Part shown: positions 18,705 to 27,986 of the stretch, piece by piece | How the letters are laid out: each line of letters starts with the position of its first letter | Numbering within the stretch: the first letter of the stretch is position 1 | Assembly (NCBI RefSeq): GCF_024346995.1 | Contig: NZ_AP024887.1 | Span: 1,922,001 to 1,986,000, forward strand | Origin: Vibrio palustris | Lineage (GTDB): Bacteria > Pseudomonadota > Gammaproteobacteria > Enterobacterales > Vibrionaceae | DNA: 64,000 nt | Reading direction: 5' to 3' | Translations under genes and position numbers: made by a program | The notes under the pieces: model-generated | What the model was told of the DNA's origin: nothing | The model's database searches: none | The model's input: the letters and a program-made list of their open reading frames with translations, nothing else

Positions 18705-19679
18705 TTAAGCGCAGTCCGCTACGTACTGTTCAAGAAATGCTTGATAAGGTTTAATGAAGTTCGCTTCAACAAACTTGCCTTGCTCGATCGCCAATTGACT
18801 ACGCTCTTCACGGTCATAAACAATATCAGTCAGTGAATGATCGGGATTTTTTAAATTCGGCTGATAACGCTCACCGGCCACACTGTGAGTATTATAAATC
18901 TCAGGACGGTAAATTCTTTGGAACGTTTCCATGGTACTGATCGTGCTAATCAGCTCTAAATTTGTGTAATCATTAAGTAAGTCACCAAAGAAGAAAAATG
19001 CGAATGGCGCTTTACTGTTTTTAGGCATGAAGTAGCGAACTTGTAAGCCCATCTTCTTAAAGTATTGTTCTGTTAATGACGATTCGTTCGGCTCATACTC
19101 AAAGCCTAAAATAGGATGATGGTTCTCAGTGCGTTGGTAAATTTTACTATCAGACACGCTCAAGCAAATCACTGGTCGTTTAGAAAAGTTTTCTTTATAC
19201 ACATCTGAATTCACCAATGACTGGAAGATTCGACCATGCAACACCCCAAAGTCATCTGGAATGGTGAACGTCTCTTTATTCTTGTTATGCTCTGGTAGTA
19301 ACACACTGAAATCATAATCACGCACATAAGACGAAAAGTTATTCCCCACAATACCTTCAATACGCTGATTGGTTTTACGATCGACAATGTAAGTTTTCAA
19401 TACTTCAATCGATGGGAAAACTTCGCTGCACCCTTCCAGATCCATATCCGCCGAGATAATCTCTAACTCAACGCCGTAACGATCACCGTGCGGGTTATCC
19501 CAAGAGGCTAACTCATTAAAACGTGCGTCAATCATGTCTAAAGCATTACGTAAATTCTGCTGGCGGTGCTCGCCACGTGCCAAGTTAGCAAAGTTCGTCG
19601 TGGTACGTGTGTTGGTGGCAGGATGATAATTTTCATCAAGAGTGATACTTCTGATTGTAAATGCAAATTCTGTCTTCAT
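18705..19679 (-). CDS. mesX: DUF1852 protein, probable MesX partner of methionine synthase
   Basis: The 324-residue protein belongs to DUF1852, recognised by its N-terminal pattern FTIRSITLDENYHPATNTR with TTNFANLARGEHR, and the late HSVAGERYQPNLKNPDHSLT. No signal peptide or membrane segment is seen. It is the first gene of a two-gene unit with mesD. Family knowledge links it to oxygen-dependent methionine synthesis together with MesD. Its own chemistry is unknown. Confidence 0.85.
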   Translation of the reverse strand: MKTEFAFTIRSITLDENYHPATNTRTTTNFANLARGEHRQQNLRNALDMIDARFNELASWDNPHGDRYGVELEIISADMDLEGCSEVFPSIEVLKTYIVDRKTNQRIEGIVGNNFSSYVRDYDFSVLLPEHNKNKETFTIPDDFGVLHGRIFQSLVNSDVYKENFSKRPVICLSVSDSKIYQRTENHHPILGFEYEPNESSLTEQYFKKMGLQVRYFMPKNSKAPFAFFFFGDLLNDYTNLELISTISTMETFQRIYRPEIYNTHSVAGERYQPNLKNPDHSLTDIVYDREERSQLAIEQGKFVEANFIKPYQAFLEQYVADCA

Positions 19680-19914
19680 AGCGATCTGGTATCCGTAGTC
19701 TGAGATAAAACGTAAGTTTTGATGCCTATTTCATCTCAGTATTTCTTAAAACAACCTGACTGAGATTGAGCGGTATATCGATTTAAGTGATGTCTTGACT
19801 ATATTTATAGCGATAACTCTGAACGAAGAACAATGTTATTACTTAATATGCTGCATGAAGAATATTCATGATAGAAGTTTAGATGGCTATTTATACGTGA
19901 ATAGAGAGGCATAC

Positions 19915-20000
19915 GTACCTGTACTGGCCGTCGCGATCTATAGGTTAAGGGTAAAATTGTCACGTTTGACCACACCTCATTAACCATCGATGCCGAGCGA
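19915..20000 (+). pseudogene. Fragment of an MmyB-type regulator gene
   Basis: This stretch is a near copy of the last part of the regulator gene at 25022-25819, aligning to about 25690-25775. The best-kept part, about 46 bases (AAATTGTCACGTTTGACCAC and onward), is identical in both places. The rest of the gene is missing or unrecognisable, and the frame is not open. It lies just before the broken glycosyltransferase, so this corner looks like a decayed copy of the 25-31 kb region. Confidence 0.8.
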
Positions 20001-20047
20001 TTAAACAAGCGAGTTAAATACGCTTTCATTTCCTGTGATTTAACATT

Positions 20048-21046
20048 TTAAATACTGATGCTATTTTCCCCGAGCACACCATATTTTTTAGGGCAGGTAT
20101 GAGTAAATAAACCAATACATTGGACTCCAGCGGCATCGGCTAAGTGTAATGGGCCAGTATCGCACGATAAAAACTCTGTGGTGTTTTTTAGAAAGCTCCC
20201 CAGCGCACGCATATTGTTATTTTGGTAAGTTAAGCTATTGGAGATAAGTGAGCTTTTAATGTCTGGACTTAATATTTCAATCCACTGGATCGAGACTGGG
20301 CTATAGCTTTGAATCGTATCGAGAATTTCTCGCCATTGCTGGTCATTGAGTTTCTTCGCTCCTCGCGACCCTCGGAAAAATGCGATCGTCGGCTCATGAC
20401 TACGGCAAAGTAATTGTTTTTCAACAATACCTTCCGCTAATTCCTTATCCGTAAATGCCATTGTATGGTTTACTCGATTGAGTTTTTGTTTTGTTAAACG
20501 CTCAACTAGAAATAACTTACTGAATGCGCTGTGTTTCTCGCCATACTGTTATCAAAAACATGAGTAAATGCGCTATTTCGTCCCGGATGATCCGAGGCCA
20601 CTTTATTTCTGGCTGGAATCATCGACGCGATCAAACTATCTTCAGAAGAAGAATATGGCGTCACTAATAAATCAAACATTTGCGTCTTCAACTGTTGCAT
20701 TTGTTTATAAAAAGACCATAACTTCCCTGCTAAAAAGTTCGAGTACACGATATTATCGATACCAATCTCTTCAAATATTTGTCCTTGCCAAGGCTGAGAC
20801 AATAGCAGGGTAATATGCGCATCTGGGTAGGCGGTCCGCATTTGTTTAACAAATGGCAGAAGAAAAAACATGTTCCGATTCGCTTATTATTACGAACAAT
20901 TAAAATCGTTTGTACGTGTGAGACCGGAATAAGATCTACACGGTGATAAGTATCATTGCCCAATGCTCTGTACAACATCGGTTCAGTATCGACATTCTCT
21001 GACGGCGATAATGGTCAACTTAACGTAAGACGTTATTTATACTCAT
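20048..21046 (-). pseudogene. Broken glycosyltransferase family 9 (heptosyltransferase-like) gene
   Basis: Pieces in different frames together match the intact gene at 30606-31694 from its N terminus almost to its end. Recognisable parts are TILIVRNNKRIG, MFFLLPFVKQMRTAYPDAHI, NSAFTHVFDN and CDTGPLHLADAAG. I see an in-frame TAA soon after the start ATG (21046), frameshifts near 20985, 20875 and 20510, and an early stop at 20048 that removes the last residues. No functional protein can be made. Confidence 0.9.
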
Positions 21047-21172
21047 AAAACCTCAATAGCAACGTAATGTGCTACCTATAGTATAAATACAAACTTAATT
21101 TAGACTTAAGGAAGCTTAAGAATTCATAATACTTTCACAATCACACCTCGCTCAGCATGCAATGAAAGCTGA

Positions 21173-22042
21173 TTAACTTGCCAGATAGTGCAACAACTGC
21201 TGCTTCAATTCGCCATAAAGTTGAGCTTGGACTTGATCTAACTGATACTGATTTCTATCAAGGCATAGCCTTAGCTTACCCAATTGGGGTAAACCGTTCA
21301 GCGTCGTAATGTTATTGGGATGACTAAAAGAAGAACGTACAGTAATGCCTAATCCAGCATCAACCGCACTCCATAAGTTACTAAGACTACGGCCAACAAA
21401 CGTAATTTTCCACGGAATTCCATGATGATCGAGCGCTTCTGTAGCCTGTTTGCGAATTAAACAGGAACCATCAAGCATCACTAGTGGCAAAGGCTTCCCA
21501 GTCAGCACCGACTCTCTGAGATGTTTATTCGCAGGCCCAAACCACTGCATTGGTAACTCAGCTAAAAACTCGCTATAGGCTGCCCCTTTCTCGCCTTCCC
21601 AGCCTAGCGAAAAATCCAGTTCACCAGAGCTAATCCCATCAAGTAATTCCTGGTGACGACCCACGACCGACTGCAACTGTATATTGGGGTGAGTTCGTGA
21701 AAAAGCCCCGAGGAGTTTAGGTAATAACGCATCACTAAAATCTTCTTGCAGACCAAATATTGCTTTCCCTTGCAATCGTTCACCAGTGAGTCTAGCCATC
21801 AGTTCATCGTTGAGCTGCAACATACGACGAGCATAAGACAACACCACCTCCCCTTCCTCGGTTGGCTCAAGGTGTCGGCCCACTTTCATTGCTAACTGCA
21901 TGTGGCATTGCTGTTCTAATTTTTTTAACTGGGCACTCGCCGCAGAGGGTGAACGATTAAGTCGCTCTGCGGCTAAAGCAAAACTACCGAGTTCAATGCC
22001 TAAAACAAAACATCGTAAAGCATCTAAATCAAGACTGCGCAT
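21173..22042 (-). CDS. LysR-family transcriptional regulator
   Basis: The 289-residue protein has the N-terminal LysR HTH (LDALRCFVLGIELGSFALAA then SPSAASAQLKKLEQQ) and a periplasmic-binding-like effector domain from about residue 90. It is divergent from a three-gene group (CMD, tautomerase, DUF4865) with about 110 bases between, so it probably controls that group. This arrangement of a LysR gene beside a DUF4865 gene recurs in other bacteria. Effector unknown. Confidence 0.87.
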   Translation of the reverse strand: MRSLDLDALRCFVLGIELGSFALAAERLNRSPSAASAQLKKLEQQCHMQLAMKVGRHLEPTEEGEVVLSYARRMLQLNDELMARLTGERLQGKAIFGLQEDFSDALLPKLLGAFSRTHPNIQLQSVVGRHQELLDGISSGELDFSLGWEGEKGAAYSEFLAELPMQWFGPANKHLRESVLTGKPLPLVMLDGSCLIRKQATEALDHHGIPWKITFVGRSLSNLWSAVDAGLGITVRSSFSHPNNITTLNGLPQLGKLRLCLDRNQYQLDQVQAQLYGELKQQLLHYLAS

Positions 22043-22150
22043 ATTTGATAATCCTGAAAAACAAAACAGTTAATACCAATAGTTTTGATTTTTTACATCA
22101 AAATTTCAACTTATTATTTCCCTATCCCCCGAAACTAAACAAGGACAAAA

Positions 22151-22477
22151 ATGACATCACAAGAAAACGAACTCATGACGATAATCGCCCAACTCGCTCC
22201 TCAATTTCACCGACTCACTATAGATACTTTATTTGGACAAGTTTGGCAGGATGACACTTTGAGCCTTCGCGAACGCAGTTTGATTACTGTCTCAGCCCTT
22301 ATCGCTTTAAACCGAACAGAACAATTACCGGGCCATCTGCAACGGGCCTTCGATAACGGATTAACTAACAAAGAACTCAGTGCGGTTATGACACATTTAG
22401 CCTTTTATGCAGGATGGCCGGTCACCGCATCTGCGATTGAGCGCCTCGATGAAGTCAATAACTCTAGAGGTAATTAA
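22151..22477 (+). CDS. Carboxymuconolactone decarboxylase family protein
   Basis: The 108-residue protein matches the CMD/AhpD family: RERSLITVSALIALNRTEQL, PGHLQRAFDNG and MTHLAFYAGWP are typical of the gamma-carboxymuconolactone decarboxylase branch. No CxxC redox pair is seen, so peroxidase activity of the AhpD kind is unlikely. AAGGAC precedes the ATG. Its stop overlaps the next start by one base. The substrate may be a small lactone or enol, given the tautomerase next to it. Confidence 0.85.
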   Translation: MTSQENELMTIIAQLAPQFHRLTIDTLFGQVWQDDTLSLRERSLITVSALIALNRTEQLPGHLQRAFDNGLTNKELSAVMTHLAFYAGWPVTASAIERLDEVNNSRGN

Positions 22478-22866
22478 TGCCATTCACGCGTATTGCACTC
22501 AGTAAAGAGCGCTTTGAAACGGTTCATGCAAAGATTTCGATCATTTTACAGCAGTGTTTGGAAGAACATTTTGATGTGCCAACTGAAGACTGCTTTCAGA
22601 TGTTTGATATCTTTGAGCCACAGCAAATTAAGTTCAATTCATATTATCCAAATCTAACCCAAGGGCGCAGCGAATCAGGGATTCTATTTCACATTTTTGC
22701 TGGAAAGACACGCAGCCATGCTCAAAAACGAGCTTTATACCGAGCACTTAATCAACGATTAACACATGAAATCACCATTAGTGCAGAAGACATCATGGTG
22801 ATTATTCAATTTAATAATGTGGAAGACTGGTCTTTTTCTTCCGGTCTCTCTGCTAAAGATTTATAA
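22477..22866 (+). CDS. Tautomerase family protein
   Basis: The 129-residue protein starts Met-Pro, leaving the N-terminal Pro that is the catalytic base of the tautomerase superfamily after Met removal. Length and pattern (PFTRIALSKERFETVHAKIS, ILFHIFAGKTRSHAQKRALY, ISAEDIMVIIQF) fit the longer tautomerase group rather than the 60-residue 4-oxalocrotonate form. It is translationally coupled to the CMD gene and followed 11 bases later by the DUF4865 gene. Substrate unknown. Confidence 0.83.
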   Translation: MPFTRIALSKERFETVHAKISIILQQCLEEHFDVPTEDCFQMFDIFEPQQIKFNSYYPNLTQGRSESGILFHIFAGKTRSHAQKRALYRALNQRLTHEITISAEDIMVIIQFNNVEDWSFSSGLSAKDL

Positions 22867-22877
22867 GGAACTAACCC

Positions 22878-23375
22878 ATGATTGCAATGCAATATACATT
22901 CGTTCTACCTTCCGACTATTCGATGGAACAGATAGAAAACCGCATAAAAAACAAAGGGCATCTATTGAATGGTTACCCCGGATTGGTGTTCAAAGCTTAT
23001 TTATACGCTCGTAAAGATGCAAAAAATTATCATAGCCCTGTTAATAGTTATGCCCCTTTCTACGTTTGGGAAAATCATCATTCCATGATGTCATTTCTCA
23101 ATAGTGATGGATTCAAAGCCCTATGTGAGCAATTTGGCCAACCAAGTGTGAAAACTTGGTTTATTGAATCCGCGCCAGTAGAACCGACAAGCCAACATCA
23201 CTTCGCATGCATGCAGCCTAGCGGTGCACAAACAATCGATGTTTGTGGTATCAATTACCACTCTTGGCAAGCGCTCAAGTTGAAATGGATTAGCGACTCA
23301 GAGCTCAATGAATATCAAAATACGCCTCTTTACGCATTGGGTTATATCGCTCATGGGTTAACCTCCAGTCACTAA
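22878..23375 (+). CDS. DUF4865 family protein
   Basis: The 165-residue protein shows the start MQYTFVLPSDYSMEQIENRI and the segment GLVFKAYLYARKDAKNYHSP with YAPFYVWENHHSM, matching my memory of DUF4865. AAGGAAC precedes the ATG at 22878; an ATG three codons later is also possible. It looks like a ferredoxin-like dimeric alpha-beta barrel protein. Last gene of the unit, followed by a hairpin. Function unknown. Confidence 0.75.
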   Translation: MIAMQYTFVLPSDYSMEQIENRIKNKGHLLNGYPGLVFKAYLYARKDAKNYHSPVNSYAPFYVWENHHSMMSFLNSDGFKALCEQFGQPSVKTWFIESAPVEPTSQHHFACMQPSGAQTIDVCGINYHSWQALKLKWISDSELNEYQNTPLYALGYIAHGLTSSH

Positions 23376-23386
23376 GCCATCGGTAT

Positions 23387-23415
23387 GTGGAGGCAGTGTT
23401 GAATTCTGCCTCCAC
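23387..23415 (+). terminator. Hairpin after the DUF4865 gene
   Basis: GTGGAGGCAG and CTGCCTCCAC form a ten-base-pair stem with a nine-base loop. The T content after it is poor, so it is a weak intrinsic terminator or a barrier shared with the convergent MFS gene. Confidence 0.6.
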
Positions 23416-23466
23416 TATCTTGGAGATTTTATCCAGCACAATCATTCAAAATAAAATAGCTTACCA

Positions 23467-24918
23467 TTACTTTTGCTTACGCTTTGATACCAATTTCATC
23501 AATAACCAACAGACTACAAGCGATGCGCCAAAGTTATACAGCATTCCGGCGACAAACGCTGAGGCATACTGCCCCGCTAACCCAGCGCCATCAGGCTGGG
23601 TTGATAATGCATGATTAAACAAAATGCCGATCACCGCGACGCCTAGTGCTGCGCCCAACTGTTGAACCGTTGAGATGATGCCAGAAGCCATTCCAGCGTG
23701 CTGCTCGTTGACAAAACTCAGTACTAAATTAAGTAACGGTGTCATAATTAAGCCTTGACCAACCCCCACCACGACCAAAATAGGAATAAGATGAACAGGG
23801 ACTAAACCGGCACCCGCGGCATACACTTGTAGAATTAACCCACCGATCGACACGGCATAAATCAGCGCGCCACCAACAATTGCATGAGTACTCCACCGAG
23901 CCATTAACTTTGGCGCAGTTAATGAGGCAATTACAAATCCCACACTACATGGAGCAAAAATACTGCCAGCGATAAATGGATCCAGCCCGAGCCCAGTTTG
24001 CACAAGCAAAGCAAAACTTAAGAAAAATGAGCTGGATGTGGAATATACCAGTAACACCAATACAGCGCCGAGAGCAAAGCGCTTTTGAAATAACAGCTGC
24101 ATATTCACCAAGGGTAATTGGCCGAATTTTCTCACCCGTTCTTGGTATCGATAAAACAGTATCAACATAAGCACTGCGCTGCCCATCGACCACCAGCTCC
24201 AAGTTGGCCAATGATGTTCTGGCCCTTCAATCAGCGGCACTAACAGCAGTAATAGCCCGACACTCACCATGAATACGCCGACCCAATCCAATAGTGGCCG
24301 TTTTTCTGCATGAGTTTCTGGAATCCACCGAGCAGCCACCACAGCGAGCAATCCAATAGGCACATTAATCAAAAAGATGCTTCGCCAGCCTAATCCAAAC
24401 CAGTTACTGTGTACCAACCAACCGCCTAAAACCTGCGCCGCAATCGCCGCTAACCCTAGTGTCATGCCTAACAAACCAAATGCACGCCGGCTATCATCAC
24501 CAGCGAAATTCACACGAATCGATGCATAAACCTGCGGAAACAACAGCGCCGCAGCGAATCCTTGTAATACGCGGGTGCCAATCAGAATATTGGCATTAGG
24601 CGCAACCCCACAACCAACCGAAGCCAATATGAAACCAGCCATCCCCACTATAAACAAACGCCGACGGCCATACATATCACCAAGTCTTCCGCCTGTGATA
24701 AGTAGCACTCCAAATGCCAACTCATAACCTGCCACAATCCATCCGATTTGAGCGAAGCTGGCCTGAAGCCCTGTTTGCATATTAGGAATGGCGACATTCA
24801 CCACAAACAAATCAAAGATGGTCATAAATCCAGCGAGTAATAACACCATTAAACCACGCCACGGCGGTGAATAATTCAAAGAACCGTCACGGCTAATCAA
24901 GCGAGAATGGACATGCAT
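23467..24918 (-). CDS. MFS exporter, DHA2 (EmrB/QacA-like) family
   Basis: This is a 483-residue inner-membrane protein with about fourteen membrane segments. DHA2 marks are visible: FDLFVVNVAIPNMQTGL, the motif A stretch GGRLGDMYGRRRLFIVG, and the motif C-like GLGLAAIAAQVLGGWLV region. It should pump out drugs or toxic organics with proton entry. The ATG at 24918 has GGAGAC upstream. It is divergent from an MmyB-type regulator with a palindrome in the gap, which suggests a self-contained efflux/regulator pair. Confidence 0.88.
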   Translation of the reverse strand: MHVHSRLISRDGSLNYSPPWRGLMVLLLAGFMTIFDLFVVNVAIPNMQTGLQASFAQIGWIVAGYELAFGVLLITGGRLGDMYGRRRLFIVGMAGFILASVGCGVAPNANILIGTRVLQGFAAALLFPQVYASIRVNFAGDDSRRAFGLLGMTLGLAAIAAQVLGGWLVHSNWFGLGWRSIFLINVPIGLLAVVAARWIPETHAEKRPLLDWVGVFMVSVGLLLLLVPLIEGPEHHWPTWSWWSMGSAVLMLILFYRYQERVRKFGQLPLVNMQLLFQKRFALGAVLVLLVYSTSSSFFLSFALLVQTGLGLDPFIAGSIFAPCSVGFVIASLTAPKLMARWSTHAIVGGALIYAVSIGGLILQVYAAGAGLVPVHLIPILVVVGVGQGLIMTPLLNLVLSFVNEQHAGMASGIISTVQQLGAALGVAVIGILFNHALSTQPDGAGLAGQYASAFVAGMLYNFGASLVVCWLLMKLVSKRKQK

Positions 24919-24986
24919 AGTACGTCTCCAAAGAAATAAAACGCTCATTCTATGCCTTTATTAGACTGTTACAATTTAACACTTTA

Positions 24987-25003
24987 TACTATTACTAATA
25001 GTA
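24987..25003. promoter_or_regulatory. Palindromic operator candidate between exporter and regulator
   Basis: TACTATTA-C-TAATAGTA is a perfect palindrome with eight-base arms about one base. It sits in the roughly 100-base gap between the divergent MFS exporter and the regulator, close to both starts. It is the natural binding site for the regulator at 25022. Confidence 0.6.
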
Positions 25004-25021
25004 CTATTGTCGGTGAGATAA

Positions 25022-25819
25022 ATGATGCGCACCATGCAACGAACCCGCGAAGAGCTCGCAACGTTTTTACGTTCACGCCGTGAACGGCTTTTACCAACAG
25101 ATGTTGGCCTACCCAGCAGTGGCAGACGGCGAACACCTGGACTGCGCCGCGAAGAAGTTGCGGCACTCGCCGGGGTCGGATTAACTTGGTACACATGGCT
25201 GGAACAAGGAAGAGATATTGGGGTATCAACCACCTTTTTAGATAATCTAGCAAGCGTTCTCAAACTCGATGCAGCGGAACGTCGTCACCTCTTTCTATTG
25301 GCTCATGAACGCCCACCGACGGAACCCGGAAAAACCTTTTGTAAGGTTCCACCTCTCATTCGCCGCCTCATGAATGATATCCCCCAACATCCGGCTTATG
25401 TATTCAATCTGCGTTGGGATGTTCTCGCTTTCAACGACAAAGCAAACCAACTGTTTAATTTCGAACGACACCCAGTTGAACGGCGTAACCTGCTTTGGAT
25501 GCTATTTACCGACCCGGATTTACGTACACTGTTTGTCGGCTGGGAGCAGCAGGCTCCTCGCATACTGTCGAGTTTTCGTCGCGACTATGCCCGAGCTAAT
25601 CAGGAAACGGATATCCGCGAGTTAGTGGATGAATTACAGAAAGTATCACCGGAGTTTAATACTTGGTGGCAACAGCACGATGTGCATGCCCCGTGTACTG
25701 GCATTCGCGATCTACAAGTTAATGGTGAAATTGTCACGTTTGACCACACCTCATTAACCATCGATGCCGAGCGCCATTTACGCTTGGTGGTTTATGCGCA
25801 AAGTGAGCAAAATTATTGA
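25022..25819 (+). CDS. XRE-type regulator with MmyB ligand-binding domain
   Basis: The 265-residue protein has an N-terminal HTH typical of the MmyB group (FLRSRRERLLP, RRTPGLRREEVAALAGVGLT, WYTWLEQGRDI) and a C-terminal PAS-like MmyB domain (RWDVLAFN, RNLLWMLFTDP, W-rich VSPEFNTWW). Members often bind fatty-acid-like or other hydrophobic ligands and repress neighbouring genes. It is divergent from the DHA2 exporter. Its last part exists as a broken copy at about 19915-20000. Confidence 0.88.
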   Translation: MMRTMQRTREELATFLRSRRERLLPTDVGLPSSGRRRTPGLRREEVAALAGVGLTWYTWLEQGRDIGVSTTFLDNLASVLKLDAAERRHLFLLAHERPPTEPGKTFCKVPPLIRRLMNDIPQHPAYVFNLRWDVLAFNDKANQLFNFERHPVERRNLLWMLFTDPDLRTLFVGWEQQAPRILSSFRRDYARANQETDIRELVDELQKVSPEFNTWWQQHDVHAPCTGIRDLQVNGEIVTFDHTSLTIDAERHLRLVVYAQSEQNY

Positions 25820-25828
25820 GAAAATGAT

Positions 25829-26728
25829 CTAGCTATCCCTTGGACGCCTCATCCTGAGTATGCCTTCAATCATCAACACAAACACGGCTGAGAAGATGGC
25901 AATGTAAGTCGGCCACTCACTTGGGGCAATGGTTTCGCCGAGTAAAATCGCCACCCAAGTTAATAAAAATGGCTCAACATAAACCAGTAAGCCAAATAAG
26001 CTGAGATTAAGATGAGGGGCAGATAAAGACTGAAATGCAAGCGCTAAGGTACTAATCACGCCCAAGCCAAACACTAGCCATATTAAGTCCACATGCGTGG
26101 TAAATGTGTGGATCACATCGCCACCCTGTACAATAAAAAACACACTAACAGGGAGGCTCAGCATGGTATCAAACCACATACCACCAATATGATTGGTATG
26201 GGTTTTAACACGAATCCAAAAATAGAGAGGATACCCTAAACACACCACCAAGGTTGGCCAACTAAGGGTTTGCGATATTACTAATTGATTGATAACGCCA
26301 GCTAAAGCCAGTAAGCAGGCTAACTTCTGAAAGCGAGACATCCGATCTTTAAAAGCAAATTGCCCAACCAACACCACCGTCATCGGCATAATAAAGTACC
26401 CTAATGACACCGCCAGTGCGTAATCATTGACAGGCCCCCATAGAAACAGCCAAATTTGAATACCGATTAACAAAGCTGATATCAATCGAGATAACAAAAA
26501 ATAGGGATCACGCCGAATCCTTGTCAATATATCGGTAACCTGAGGCCAATACCCCTTCATCACGATAAAAATGGTTAATAATGGCAACGTCAATGTGACA
26601 CGCCATCCATAAATTTCTTCGCCATTGAGTTCACTTAACCAGGGCGTATAAGCAAACATCAACGCAAAGCAAGCAGAGCCAATCACATTTAAAATCACGC
26701 CAAGAATAACGTTGGGTTGCGTTTGCAT
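25829..26728 (-). CDS. rarD: EamA/RarD-type DMT superfamily transporter
   Basis: This is a 299-residue membrane protein with ten hydrophobic segments, resembling RarD (AYTPWLSELNGEEIYGWRV near the N terminus; YGWRV-like and VNDYALAVSLGYFIMPMTVV). RarD homologues are putative permeases. The ATG at 26728 gives a RarD-like N terminus; ribosome site is weak. It lies 16 bases after the YdjM-like gene on the same strand and nine bases from the convergent regulator. Confidence 0.8.
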   Translation of the reverse strand: MQTQPNVILGVILNVIGSACFALMFAYTPWLSELNGEEIYGWRVTLTLPLLTIFIVMKGYWPQVTDILTRIRRDPYFLLSRLISALLIGIQIWLFLWGPVNDYALAVSLGYFIMPMTVVLVGQFAFKDRMSRFQKLACLLALAGVINQLVISQTLSWPTLVVCLGYPLYFWIRVKTHTNHIGGMWFDTMLSLPVSVFFIVQGGDVIHTFTTHVDLIWLVFGLGVISTLALAFQSLSAPHLNLSLFGLLVYVEPFLLTWVAILLGETIAPSEWPTYIAIFSAVFVLMIEGILRMRRPRDS

Positions 26729-26744
26729 AATTAAGACACCATAC

Positions 26745-27779
26745 TTATTGTGAGCCGAGATCATTGGGCGGTACGCTTGATAACTCGACACTCGGATCGG
26801 TGATACGTGACCAAATCAATTGCAGTTTTTCCCTAGGAAATTGAGAACGAATTTTTTGGTATGAACCAAGGGTAAAATGCTGATCGTGTTGCTCAGCAAT
26901 CACAAATGAAAACGTATAATACCCTTCCAACCCCATTCTTAAATCGCTCAGAACGACTTGCTTATCTTGTTGATATACTCCATACAGCCCCTTGGTGAAT
27001 AACTGCAGTAACCTGACACGCTTAGTGTCTTTAAATTGGGCTAACAATGTATTGTCGGTTGGGTAAAACTGTATATCGACGTCATCGGGCGTATCAAATA
27101 TCGACGCATAAATTTCATAGTGACCTTGATTAGTGACCGCAACAGCCCGCCACAGCAACGTATTAAACGGGGTTGGAGTGCTAACAAAATGAGTAAACGT
27201 GATGTTATGTTTCGCAAGCGCATTATCAATTTTATCGTTAATCAGCGCTTTCGCCCCAAGTCCCCACGCTAAGTAGAGCGAACTAATAATCAGCGCTGTC
27301 GTATTGATAATTGCAGCGTACGGACGCATACGGGCAAAGCAAAGTAATACGCAAGCCACGAGCAGCGGCACGGTATAAAGGGGGTCAATAATAAATATAC
27401 TGGAAGTACTAAAAGGATACGTCGATAGTGGCCACAGTAACTGGGTGCCATAGACGGTAAAACTGTCCAGTAATGCATGGGTACTCAATATTAAAAAGAT
27501 ACCGACCGACCAACGGGTTATCGACACCGTTTTTGCCCAATTCATTCTCAAGAGTAGCCACGCCAATAAGGGGCTAGCTAAAAGTTGAACCAGTAAAGAG
27601 TGACTAAAACTGCGATGATAAACAAAGTTCTCAATATCACCCCCAAAATTAATCAGCACATCTAGATCTGGCAAGGTACCAAACGCCGCCCCGACTAATA
27701 ACGCCTTACGCCCAAGCCGGTGACCAAATACAGCGTAAGAAACCGTACTACCCAATACCACTTGTGTGAGTGAATCCAA
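26745..27779 (-). CDS. YdjM-like membrane-bound metal-dependent hydrolase family protein
   Basis: The 344-residue protein begins MDSLTQVVLGSTVSYAVFG and has LPDLDVLINF and YHRSFSHSLLVQ, the metal-binding His/Asp motifs of the YdjM (DUF457) family, with about five membrane segments. A second conserved His-Asp pair is in THALLDSFTVYGTQLLWP. E. coli YdjM is SOS-controlled; I saw no LexA box here. A soluble domain of about 150 residues follows. Function unknown; probably a membrane hydrolase acting on lipids. Confidence 0.82.
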   Translation of the reverse strand: MDSLTQVVLGSTVSYAVFGHRLGRKALLVGAAFGTLPDLDVLINFGGDIENFVYHRSFSHSLLVQLLASPLLAWLLLRMNWAKTVSITRWSVGIFLILSTHALLDSFTVYGTQLLWPLSTYPFSTSSIFIIDPLYTVPLLVACVLLCFARMRPYAAIINTTALIISSLYLAWGLGAKALINDKIDNALAKHNITFTHFVSTPTPFNTLLWRAVAVTNQGHYEIYASIFDTPDDVDIQFYPTDNTLLAQFKDTKRVRLLQLFTKGLYGVYQQDKQVVLSDLRMGLEGYYTFSFVIAEQHDQHFTLGSYQKIRSQFPREKLQLIWSRITDPSVELSSVPPNDLGSQ

Positions 27780-27920
27780 TGCAAGCTCCTTGTCGGCCTT
27801 TATTAACGCGCGGAGTAATTATCTATAATATCCATTCACGCCTATTGGTGCCGTTGATTATCTTATTAAGCGCTGTGCTCAACTATTCTTTCGATAGACG
27901 AATTGACGTCTCATAGATAA

Positions 27921-27946
27921 AAAGGGCTACTATGACGTAGCCCTTT
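27921..27946 (-). terminator. Intrinsic terminator of the GH3 gene
   Basis: AAAGGGCTAC and GTAGCCCTTT form a perfect ten-base-pair stem with a six-base loop. The flank at 27919-27924 is A-rich, giving a T run on the minus strand after the stem, as needed to end the GH3 transcript. Confidence 0.8.
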
Positions 27947-27986
27947 ACGTGTGATACTCCCCATCACACCTCATCAACCAAGCTCA

